Shown: positions 54,345 to 64,000 of the stretch, one piece after another | Layout: each line of letters begins with the position of its first letter | Position numbering within the stretch: position 1 is the stretch's first letter | Source of the DNA: Aphrocallistes beatrix | Lineage: Eukaryota; Porifera; Hexactinellida; Sceptrulophora; Aphrocallistidae | Length of the DNA stretch: 64,000 nucleotides | Assembly (NCBI GenBank): GCA_963281255.1 | Contig: OY725502.1 | Coordinates: 2,232,001-2,296,000 of the forward strand | Direction: 5' to 3' | Translations under genes and position numbers: made by a program | The notes under the pieces: generated by a model | Database searches by the model: none | Seen by the model: the letters and a program-made list of their open reading frames with translations, nothing else | What the model was told of the DNA's origin: nothing

Positions 54345-54613
54345 GATAGAAAGCTGACATTTTAATGAAATATATATATTAATATTCTTCACATATGATA
54401 CAACTCTCATCAAAAATTGATGACTCATCACTCTGTTATGACGTTATCATTTCGCATCAAACATTGATACATTTTGTGATCTTTCGAGTAATATCGGTTA
54501 TGACAGTAAGACAGACGTATTTAGAGAAATGTTGTCTACCTTATAATCAATTAATGTGAGCAAACAAAAAGTGTCTGCCAGCTGCGCAGCACCAACAAGC
54601 GAAAAGTGCTTGT
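54345..54613 (+). mobile_element. Helitron-like H17, 3' half
   Basis: From ATTAATATTCTTCACATATG through TGACTCATCACTCTGTTATG to the tail CAACAAGCGAAAAGTGCTTG. The two inner GC hairpins are lost. 5' half absent. Confidence 0.6.
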
Positions 54614-54755
54614 GAATTTTTAAAACAGGTGAGAAAATTGACTAAATTTCCTCAAAAAGTGCTTGTTACGCAATATGATGGTGAAAATATGCACTTTGAT
54701 TGCGTATTCGGGTACTCTGATATGTGTTTTATATATGGTAGTAATTCATTTTTAA

Positions 54756-56813
54756 GGATACCGCCCTCGAAAAACCTTGCCTGGCGTAAAAAAAAACAGC
54801 AAAATTTTTTATTACTAATTTCATTGTATTACTGATCGGTCTACCATCTGATAGTACTATTTGGACGGTATTTATTTTGATTTTTGTGAGTTAACCCCTA
54901 AAGTTTGGCATTAATAAAAATCGAAAAATTATTGGAGGTTTTTGACTCATTTACCAATTAGTTTTTAACTTATTTGATATTTTTTTAATGATATGGACCT
55001 TAACATTGTTTTGGCACCTTTGGAGATTATATAACACAAATATTTAAAAGAATGGGCGAATAAAATCCAAACAAAATAGTTCTATAAGGGAGTTCATTTA
55101 TATAATGCTCGGGAAATCGCAAGTTTGATCTCAGATATTTAGCGATCACTGGGTCAGAAATAAAATTCTTATCGTTTCAAAAAAAATTTGTTCGGATCCG
55201 ACCATTTGTTCTTGAGATATCGCTTATTATAGGTAAAGTTCGGGCATAATATCTCTCTATGGTTCCGAAAGAGGGCGATGTCGTATCTTAAAAACTATTG
55301 AAGATATATAATCTATTATATTGTTAGCTAAAAGGATATATGCGAAAATATATAGGTTCCTCGAACATTCCTTTGTCAAAAAATTAATAATTCTCGACTT
55401 ATCATTGATTTATTTGTAATACAAATTCTATGGAAAACTTTGAGTATATTAGAAAATGGCGAATCTAATCATTAAAATGTTTCCAAATGTGGCTATTATG
55501 CTAAATAATAAATACACTTGTCGTTAATAAGGTGTGCAGAAAAATTGGAGAACTTTTGATAATTATTTTGAAAGTTCTGGCCTTGGACCTCGCAGATTCG
55601 GTCAAAAACCCCCCATTTAGGGTCCAAAAAGAGATATCTCTCTATCTCTGTAAACATAAGTCCAAATTCTTAGTTCTCACTTCCTAATATACTTTTTATG
55701 AGTGTACATATATGATTTTTTGATAATAATTGCACTACACCCTATGGAATGAAAAGTTTTAGATTTTTGTCATATGATGACGTAGCATTTTTCGAAAATC
55801 CTAACTTTGAAACTAAAAGTCGTAGACTTTCGCTCTAACTTCCTAATATACTTTTCGGAAGCTTTTTAACCCTTGAAAGCATTTGGGATTTTTCTATTTA
55901 TACTAGTAACCCCAAACTTGTATGGCTTCCCCATTGAAAATGGCTTAAACCGGAAATGACGCAACACATTCCTGTGGCAAGCGTGGGTTAACCATTCTAA
56001 ACTGATAGATTATACCTCGTAGTGCTAGGAATATGAATTATTATTCACAATTATCCCAAAAATATTCGGGGTTAGGGGCCTCAAGAAATTTGTGGATTTT
56101 CAGGGTACTCTTGCTATTTTTTCTAAATATTTGGTTCAAATATACCTAAATCAACAGTATAAATGAGAATAATTGTCTGTGAATACTTTTGTTCATTATT
56201 AATAACTCATTCTACATTCTTCTTGACATCTAAACTAAAAATCTCTATATCTCGGGACTTTAATATTTCAAAATTGACCGTCTTTACAGAATTTTAACTC
56301 AAAATTGGTTTGAGATAGAGGTTTGAAAATTTCAAGAGCTGTTTCACATTATTTGGCGATGAACGTAGAACGCATTTTTTCGATATCTTCTAACTTGGTG
56401 ATTTTATTCCTGATTTCCCAAAAAAAGCAGACATTTTTGGCCCTTTTTTGGCCCTTTTTTTTCGAACACCGATCAAATTTACAATTTTTGTCATTTTAAC
56501 TTTCTTCTGGTGCTATGAAGTTGCAAATATGGTAGACTATCTATGATTTGATTTTGGAAGCATTTGATTCCTTGGTATGTCCTAAACAATTCCTTGAGTG
56601 CCCGAATTTCTACCATTAAGATGTGTGAGCGGAAAACGAAAAAAGCAGACTTTGAGACACTGTACCTCAAAAACTTGAATTGAGAATCAAAAACGGGTTG
56701 GAATTTGCCAGTATTTCTTGATGGAGATACCTCCCCACGCTTAACATCTCTTATAACTCTACTTTCATCGTATACTGTAAACCAAATCTTATGTTTTTTC
56801 GAGGGCGGTATCC
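54756..56813 (+). mobile_element. TTAA-family element, 2058 bp, longest copy
   Basis: Ends GGATACCGCCCTCGAAAAA on both sides, inverted; TTAA at 54752-54755 and 56814-56817. Compared with the 43928 copy it has extra sequence (for example around 55880-55980). It keeps the same order of blocks (GGGAGTTCATT, TCGGATCCGACCATT, CTAACTTCCTAATATACTTT, CTCGGGACTTTAA). No conserved open frame. Confidence 0.85.
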
Positions 56814-57045
56814 TTAAGTTCTATCGTGCTTAAGAAAAACTTTGGTTCATGTTGTGAAATCTTCCTAAGACCAATTCCAGGTCAATTCATCCATTCATTT
56901 CACTAACATCAACCGATTTGCCTGAAAGTTGGTGGCACGTAATCTCTTAAATACTTATTGAACTTGTGTAAGTTTCAAATCGTTTGGTCCAGCTTTAACA
57001 TCATTAATTTTGGACCAATCGGGCATAAAATGACAAATCTGTATA
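56814..57045. other. Short unassigned stretch
   Basis: Holds TCACTAACATCAACCGATTTG, weakly like the outer arm of the 36303 palindrome (CACCATCAACCGATTGATCTG). Nothing else was recognised. Confidence 0.3.
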
Positions 57046-57420
57046 CCCTGCATGGACAAAAGTATTTGTACAACCCAAAATTTACCATATAAATAGTTAT
57101 AATACTAAGCTATTTAGCAAGTCGAGGACATTTAATTTGGAAGATACAAGCTTTATTTAACTTCAAATTCAAATTTTCCACATTCGAATTACTCAATCTA
57201 TAATCGTTCCATTCGATTACTCACTCAAAAGGTTAAACATTTTCAAACTCGGCTACCTCGTACCACCAATACCATCATATACAATGGATAACTCGTGATA
57301 TGCGCCATATGTTTGCAAATGTTTGTAAAGTGAGTAATTTGAATGTGATAGAAACGAATTATTAACGATTTACCGTATCTGTTACTGATTAAATATTACT
57401 AGTGTTATTTTAGCGGACTA
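57046..57420 (+). mobile_element. Mariner-type MITE remnant
   Basis: The left end CCCTGCATGGACAAAAGTAT follows TA and resembles the CACTGCC-type MITEs. The inner part (ACCTCGTACCACCAATACCA, GTAAAGTGAGTAATTTGAATG) matches the MITE broken by the TTAA element at 40278 (40180 and 41380). The right end was not found. Confidence 0.5.
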
Positions 57421-59307
57421 TTCAGCGGCGGATTCGCATGTCATGTTCAAACATGAACAACTCAGTAAGTAGAGAGAAAATCTATTTATACCATCTTCTA
57501 GAGGAGCATTGGTGTATTCATATTTGATATGTGAAATTTTAATATCCAGCATAATGAGTAAGCAGTGACACTTTTAGTCCGTATCTGGTGGAATACTTCA
57601 GTAAGTATGAAGGCTAGCAATTTACCATTTAACTACATGAAGATTAGCTTTGATGCACCCCTGAGTCTCATTTTCGGGAATAAATTTCTAATGGAAGAGC
57701 CAAAATTTGTATTCAATAGTTTGGCAATAGACATAAACTTCAGAATGGTATCAAACTACTTGCTAATAAGCTTATCAGGTAATTTCGTTTCACTATAATG
57801 AATGTAACATTTATTTACGACGCGGCTTTGATAAATCATGAATACTAAAGTGCAATTGTAAAGTTACCATCTTTGATATGCTTAGAATAACTCTGACATT
57901 AATAAAATCAATTCTATTGAGTTTCTGGACTCTGCTATTGACTAATTAAGATGTGCAAGTATAGCACTCTCCCAGTGTTGTTATTTTAATATACTTTCAT
58001 TTGAGCGAGTAAATCGTATAATTTCCATTATTAGAAGTGTAATCCGCATGTGTGGAATACTTCTTTCGAATCGCCATCTGTATATTGGATCAATATATGA
58101 TGAATCTATCAATAGACATATTGATTTATGAAAAATAGGAACTTTTTGTGTGGTACATTCTTTAGAAATGTGCGTTGGACGTACTCTACCTTCCAGGTTA
58201 TGACAACAAAAGAAAATGAATTTATTGGCAATTTTCAAATAAAATATCTCGTTCTACAAGATCTGAATCAGTGATAATATCGGTAGTGTCACTATCAATA
58301 TTCTCTCTGATTAGTGAGACAGAAAAGGCACTCCGTTTTTTAAATCAGATAATCTCTGACGCAACCTAGGTACAAATTTGAGATTTGTTTTTTCATTTTT
58401 AGCTGCATTATTTTTCTTTTCTTTTCTAACAACGGTTGGCTTCCAAACAAGATTTCTCATTCAGAAGTAAATCCAAAAAAAAAATGGATTTACACTTCTC
58501 ATAAATTATGTTAAAATGTTTCCCAAATGGGGATTTATCGCGATAGGTCATTTTAGACAAAAAAATTTCTATTCAATACTATCCTCGGGTTCAACATATT
58601 CATCATCAAAACTTTCACTATAACTAATAAGTCGCCCTGTAACATTGATATATTTTCCCATTCACCCAAAGCAAAATAAAATTTCCCATTTGAAATAAAT
58701 ACTAGGGGGATTTATTGCATCGTCAAGATTCTCGATCACTTTTAGAGTAGTTATTTCAACGTCCAAGCAATCAAGTTCAAGATCTTGATTTGATTGTGGG
58801 ATATCTAACATGGAGGTTCATTTATGACAACTATGACTATCATTATCTCCACTCTTAGATAGCTTACCAATTCTAACAAGATCTGCACACCCTTGATATA
58901 ACACCTTATCATCGGACTTGTTCAATTCACCCTTAAATGGCATCTCAGTAGCTACTAAGTCTTTTATGTTACCACGATTCTTCATCTCTCTGTTGACTCC
59001 GTGCATCGATATGCACATTTTCGCCATAAAGAGAATTGCTTGCTCTCCGGTTTTCCTTATGTAGTGTTGAATTGAATGATGTAAGACTCTCCGTATTGTT
59101 AATATTTTCTGACTTGGAATTATGGAAGCAGTCAGAAGAAAAGCGAACGATATGGGAAATTCGAATTGTAAAATACAAAATGCGAGATGTGGAATGCGAA
59201 AAAATGTATTAAACTTCAAGTTTGAATAATGTTAGTTAGATGGTAAAAAATAAGATTTATATAAGAATTAGGCTGGAGTGAAAGGAAAAATGAGGAATAT
59301 TTAATTA
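57421..59307. other. Possible single-copy stretch with coding relics
   Basis: No repeat ends in 1.9 kb, the longest such stretch. Short frames at 57565-57798 (+) and 58818-59219 (-) have no domain. On the minus strand between 58810 and 58250 several short frames look protein-like: LDIPQSNQDLELDCLDVEIT, KYINVTGRLISYSESFDDEY, VRKEKKNNAAKNEKTNLKF, and NIDSDTTDIITDSDLVERDI. They are separated by stops, so they could be a decayed acidic/basic protein or exons. No identity is offered. Confidence 0.3.
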
Positions 59308-59355
59308 TCCCTACTATTAAAACTCGGTTAATGTGTATATGTGTATATATATATA

Positions 59356-59540
59356 CAGTCGACTCCGCTTAATAAGGTCACTGTTTAATCGGGTCAGCCG
59401 TTTAATTGAGCCACTTTTGGTAGGACCGGAATAGCTCTCACAAATAGAAGCTAATACAAAATATTTTCGGTTAATAGGGTTCTCCGCTTAGTCGGGGCAA
59501 AATGTCCTCTGACCGATGTGACCCTATTAAGCGGAGTCGA

Positions 59541-59543
<3 letters not shown>
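59356..59543. mobile_element. 188-bp pogo-type MITE, copy 4
   Basis: Ends CAGTCGACTCCGCTTAATAA and CGGAGTCGACTG; TA on both sides. Same length as copies 1 and 3. Confidence 0.82.
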
Positions 59544-59574
<31 letters not shown>

Positions 59575-59575
<1 letters not shown>

Positions 59576-60250
59576 GGTGCTCCAAGAAATTCCAAAGTTT
59601 GAATCTTATGATGCACACTCTTTAAATAGTTTACCTTGATCACCAAGTATTCACCATAAAATTTTCATGCAATTTGGAGATGGCTTAGTGGTCGCGCAAG
59701 GTAGCCTCCCCTTCGTGCTAATTTATGTTGGGATATGTCTGGGTTGAGGCCAGAAGTTGTAAAAAGCGTACTTCTGACATTTAAATAAACTAGTAGCTTG
59801 ATTTTTGTAATATTTGAGGGTGGTTTTATTCAGCTAATAATACATTTTAATAACCTAAAATCTACCGGTTCCGAGATATTGGTAGAAACAACTGGGACCA
59901 TTAATAATTTCAAGTATGAAGGCTGGTCCCAACTGTTTTCACCAATATCTCGGAACCGGTAGATTTTAGGTTATTAAAGTGTACTATTAGCTGATATAAA
60001 ACCACCCTCAAATATCACAAAAATCAAGCTACTAATATATACAAATGTCAGAAGTAGGCTTTTTACAACTTCTGGCCTCAACCCGGACATATTCCATTAT
60101 AAATTAGCACGAGGGGGAAGCTACCTTGCGCAATCACTAAACCATCTCCAAATTGCATGACAATTTAATGATGAATACTTGGTGATCAAGGTAAACCATT
60201 TGAAGAGTGTGCATTATAAGATTCAAACTTTGGAATTTCTTGGAGCACCC
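59575..60250. mobile_element. Foldback element, 326-bp arms, 23-nt loop
   Basis: The arms 59575-59900 and 59924-60250 are inverted copies starting GGGTGCTCCAAGAAATTCCA, with few mismatches. The loop is 59901-59923. TA at both borders (59573-59574, 60251-60252). No coding frame. Confidence 0.88.
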
Positions 60251-60267
60251 TAATATATATATATATA

Positions 60268-60743
60268 CACTGCCTGAACAAAAGTATTCGTACACCCCAT
60301 AATTCCTCATAAAAATAGTTACAATACTGGTTTATTTAGCGAGTCAAGGTATTTAATTGGTAAGAGATACACTTAATTTGACTTCAAATTCGAAGTCTCT
60401 ACATTCAAATTTCCCACTTTATAAGTTTTCAACTTAATTGTTCTTCTTCAAGATTTAGTATTTTCAGTATTTGCTTTCCTATGCCACATGTCACGAGTGA
60501 TCACCATTGTATATGATGGCATTGGTCGTATGAAGTGGCACATTATGAAAATTTTTAACCTTGTGGGAGTGTAAACAAGTTGAAAGATTAAAAAGTGGGT
60601 AATTCGAAAATGGAGAATTGGAATTTGAAGTTAAATTAAGCGTATCTCTTACCAATTAAATACCTTGACTCGATAAATAAATCAGTATTATAACTATTTG
60701 ATGGGAAATTATAGGGTGTACGAATACTTTTGTTCAGGCAGTG
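60268..60743. mobile_element. Mariner-type MITE, 476 bp (CACTGCCTGAAC ends)
   Basis: Inverted repeats of over 110 bp starting CACTGCCTGAACAAAAG; TA on both sides. The centre contains CACGAGTGATCACCATTGTA and an ATATGATGGCATTGG block shared with the 9310 element. Full-length relative of 12148. Confidence 0.85.
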
Positions 60744-60756
60744 TATATATATATAT

Positions 60757-61282
60757 CAAGGTTGAAACCGATTGAACCGAATATCAGTATTCATGAATAG
60801 TTCCTGAACCGAATGCGAATACTGTTAATATTCGGTACTCTAACGGTTAGAGTACCGAAATTATCAGTATTTGTATTCTGTTAGAGTCTAACCGAATACA
60901 AATACTGATATTATTCGGTACTTTATAAATTCTAATGCTGCGCAGCTGAAATAAATAATATTTATTAGAGGACTGTGAATTGTTATAGTACTATATGTTG
61001 ACCTATTTTACAGATAGTGACTGGATATGAGAGGTAAATTAGTTAGAAAATATATTATAACCAAGGTTGAAACCGATTTAACCGGATATAAATATTCATG
61101 AATATTCCCTAACCAAATACGAATACTGATAATATTCGGTTAGTTCAACCGAATACGAATACTGATATTCGGTCACTCTAACCGAATGTGAATACTGATA
61201 TTCGGTTCCCAACCGAATATCAACTATTTGCCAAATCGTTTTTGGTCTAACCGAATATTGAACTATTCGATTGCAACCTTGA
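60757..61282. mobile_element. CCGAATA-rich inverted-repeat element
   Basis: Outer ends CAAGGTTGAAACCGATTG and the complement of CAAGGTTGCAATCGAATAG. The inside is dominated by CCGAATA / TATTCGG words and GAATACTGATA. A second internal start CCAAGGTTGAAACCGATTTA at 61058 suggests two tandem copies. No coding frame; superfamily unknown. Confidence 0.55.
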
Positions 61283-61292
61283 TATATATAGG

Positions 61293-61781
61293 GCATTAGT
61301 CGATCCTCAAAAGAAGGATCTAGATCCAGATCCCCATCCTAACTTATAAAAGCATCTTCGAACCGATAACGATCCTAATTTTATAAAAGGATCTTCGATC
61401 CAATCACGATCTCCAAAAGATCCTTTCAATAATAGTCAGAGGAATATCATTTTTAGTAGAGCTCCTGGAAGGAGATGCCTTATGGCATGGACAGCGTGGA
61501 ATGTCCGTCCGTCTGCGGCAGCCTGGGGCGTACTTAGTGCTTAAGTTAGTTTTCAAATCATAAAACACATTAAAAAACTATATTTAATCAACATAAATTT
61601 CAACACTTTCACCTCCAACTTGGGGATTAAAAAGAAAAGGATCGGATCGAATGCATTGAAAGTTTCGATCAGATGCCGATCCCGATCCTACTTTTAAAAA
61701 GGATCGTCGATCCGATCCTGATCATCAAAAAAAGGATTGCGATCCGGATCTTTCGATCATGGATCGAAAGATTCTAATGCC
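61293..61781. mobile_element. GATC-rich element with GGCATTAG ends
   Basis: Short inverted ends GGCATTAG/CTAATGCC. Many GGATC-GATCC words near both sides (AAGGATCTTCGATCC, AAAAGGATCGTCGATCCGAT). No coding frame; superfamily unknown. Confidence 0.5.
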
Positions 61782-62241
61782 ATATATATATAAATATCTG
61801 CAACGAATTGATTGAAGAAACTGCCATGCACATAGAGCTGATTTTTTGCACGTGGGAGTCTTTTGGCTATGGCTCCAATAGATTCTGACCTCAGAACATA
61901 ATGTCGACTCATCATGGAAATATGACGTCATTATCACCATTAGAATTTTTAGTTTTTAACTATAATTCAGCCATTTTAGTTATTTGAAGTCTTAAATTTT
62001 AATAGAATGTTTATATTAATATACATCAAATATGATACAACTCTCAACAAAAATGATGACTCATCACTATTATGACGTAATGATTGCGTATCAAAAATAG
62101 AGAAATTTCAAATTTTGTGATTTTTCGAGTGTAATCGATTATAACAGTAAGATGAACCTACTTAGAGAGATGTTATCTACCTTATAATCAATGTGGCCCG
62201 GCACCCAAAGCAGTGCATGCAAGCGAAGCGGGCTTGTTTAT

Positions 62242-63636
62242 GTGCATCTAATCGTACTTGTTGGACAGTATTTCTTTCGATTTTTATGAGTTGACCCCTT
62301 AAAGTTTAGTATACTAAAAATTGAAAAATTGTCGGGGGTTTTTCGGCGCATTCATCAATTAGTTTCTTACTTATTTGATATTTATTTAAAGCTATGGACC
62401 TCACAATTGTTTAGGCCACTTTAGAGATTATAAACCACAAAAATTTATTCAAAAAAGGATTTAAAATCCAATCAAAATAGTTCTATGAGGGAGTTCATTT
62501 TTAAAATGTTCGGGAAATGGCCGCTGTGATATTAGCTATTGTTCTAAAATAGAATTCTGATTATATTTTTTTAAAATTGTTCACCATTTGCCCGTAAGTT
62601 AGCGTATATTATAGGTACAGTTCGGACATTATACCTCTCTATGGTCCGGGAAAAGGTCGATGTCAAATCTTAAAAACTATTTAAGATATATAGTCAATTA
62701 TTTTCTTAAATGAAAGTATATATATGATTCTTTGATAATAATCGTACAACGTCCTATGTAATGTTAAGTTTTTTTTTTACATTTTTATCACGTGATGACG
62801 TAACATTTTTCGAAAATCCTAACTTGAAAACTAAAAGTCGTCGACTCTCGCTCTAACTTCCTAATATACTTTTTAGAAGCTCTTTATTCATTCTAAACCG
62901 ATGGATTCTATTTTGCAGTAGAGTATTAATTATATTTCCCAATTGATTCAAAATATTCGAGGGTTAGGGGTCTCAAGAAAATTTGTGGATTTTCACTATG
63001 CTTTTGATATTTTGACGAAAATTTGTTAGAATATATCAAAATTCATCAGTATAAATGCGATTAAATGCCCATGAATGCTTTTATTTATCCTTAATAGCTC
63101 AATTTTACACCATTCTTAACATTAAAACTTTAAATCCCTATATCCCGGGACTTTAAAATTTCAAAATTGACCGTCTTTAAAACAAAAAGAGTCAAAATTG
63201 GTTTGAGATAGAAGGCTGAAATTAGTTGTTCATTATCATTGTGCAATACACGTAGGACCACTCGATTTTCGAGATCTTATAAATTGCTGATTTTATTGCT
63301 GATTTCCAAAAAAACTGGCATTTTCCCCGTTTTTGGCAATTTTTTCAAACCCGTATAAAATTAGAAATTTTGGTTATTTTAACTTTTGTCCCATGCGATA
63401 GTAAATATGATAAACAAAAAAATGGAGGATTGTCTACCATTAGGATGTGCTAGCGAAAAACGGAAAAATCAACTTTGAGACGCTGTAACTCAAAAACTAG
63501 AAATGCGAACCAAAAACGGTTTGGCATGCCTCAATATTTTTTAATTGCACTACGTGCCCACGTTTAACATCTTATATATCTCTCAACTTAATATATGCTG
63601 TAAGCCAAACCTAAGGATTTTTAGCGGGCGGTATCC
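62242..63636 (+). mobile_element. TTAA-family element, 5' truncated copy
   Basis: Starts within the family at CGTACTTGTTGGACAGTATT and runs in the same order as the 43928 copy to the right terminus GGGCGGTATCC and TTAA (63637-63640). The left end is missing and abuts the tail of H18. No coding frame. Confidence 0.75.
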
Positions 63637-63640
63637 TTAA

Positions 63641-64000
63641 GAGCGTAAATACCTATGGATAATTGCTAAGTTTGTCTAAATCACACCCTAGTTGGTTACC
63701 AGTATGAAGTTTATGCCTATTGCCAAACTAGTAGATACTAATTTTGGCCCCCTGCCATTCAATCAGTTTTATGAATTTATTCTCAAAATGGACAACAGTG
63801 GTGCGCCAAAGACCATCTCTATGTGGTTAAAATGGCTAACAGCATTCATACTTGTGCTGTGATCAAATGATAGAGGAGGTATTGTAGTTGTCGAGATAAC
63901 CTATTGAATCGTATATAGACCAGTGGCAATCCTAGGGAGGGAATTTTGCTGCGGATACAAAACCATGGCCCCTGTTCCTGGCCCGTGATATTAAGAATCG
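63641..64000. other. Unassigned right edge
   Basis: No gene, repeat end or RNA feature was recognised in the last 360 bp. Confidence 0.35.

Larger units (their letters stand above)
59308..62236 (+). mobile_element. Helitron-like H18, five elements in its TA tract
   Basis: The 5' end TCCCTACTATTAAAACTCGG is at 59308, followed by ATGTGTATATGTG and the TA tract. The tract is broken by a pogo-type MITE (59356-59543), a foldback (59575-60250), a mariner MITE (60268-60743), a CCGAATA-rich element (60757-61282) and a GATC-rich element (61293-61781). Short TA remnants lie between each. The body resumes with CTGCAACGAATTGATTGAAG at about 61797 and ends in the tail hairpin CAAGCG-AAGCG-GGCTTG at 62236, followed by T. 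About 2.4 of 2.9 kb is foreign. Confidence 0.78.

Overview
This window is a piece of an AT-rich animal genome, most likely an invertebrate. Three things point that way: there are no operons and almost no long open frames, one intact host-type gene is present (an NHL-repeat beta-propeller protein, 53269-54132), and nearly everything else is metazoan-type mobile DNA (Tc1/mariner, pogo/Tigger, hAT and Harbinger elements, an L2/CR1-type LINE, a Gypsy integrase remnant and a tRNA-headed SINE). An early-branching animal such as a sponge would fit the NHL-only gene and the mix, but that is a guess and the window does not prove it.

The dominant component is one family of short non-autonomous Helitron-like elements, numbered H0-H18 here. 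A full copy is about 480-540 bp. It begins TCCTTACTATTAAAACTCG, continues through a (TA)n tract and a conserved body starting AACGAATTGATTGAAGAAAC, and ends in a GC-rich tail with up to three short hairpins terminating in CTTG. The base before each copy is A and the base after is T. The (TA)n tract is repeatedly occupied by other elements. Most of these are TA-targeting (Tc1/mariner or pogo) or palindromic, and some are further Helitrons. This gives nested loci such as 9247-11437, 41861-45869 and 59308-62236. A second Helitron-like family (F2) shares the tail hairpin and the GAATTGATTGAAGAA motif.

Layout. 1-3750: a broken Tc1 inside a Helitron, with a Helitron inside the Tc1, then a 141-bp tandem array and an F2 tail. 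3750-9250: mostly non-coding, with inverted-repeat MITEs and minisatellites. 9247-12714: a nested Helitron and a Gypsy integrase remnant. 12800-20200: an F2 fragment, two LINE reverse-transcriptase fragments, a mariner remnant filled with inverted minisatellites, and a SINE. 20500-26735: two Tigger pseudogenes and a Harbinger-like element with a Myb-like reading frame. 26750-35400: unassigned degenerate repeats, large inverted repeats and a second 141-bp array. 35438-39900: a 2-kb palindrome ending in a 200-N assembly gap. 40270-45870: TTAA-flanked elements and the deepest nesting. 46830-50130: a hAT MITE and a complete Tc1-like element with an intact DD35E transposase. 50148-54330: a Tigger pseudogene and the NHL gene. 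54750-64000: TTAA elements and the Helitron with five insertions in its TA tract.

The genes do not form a pathway. Apart from the NHL gene, the coding material is transposase, reverse transcriptase, integrase or transposon accessory protein. Only the 323-residue Tc1-like transposase (48266-49237) looks complete. All boundaries were read by eye from terminal repeats and target duplications. Family names rest on visible motifs; no database search was run.
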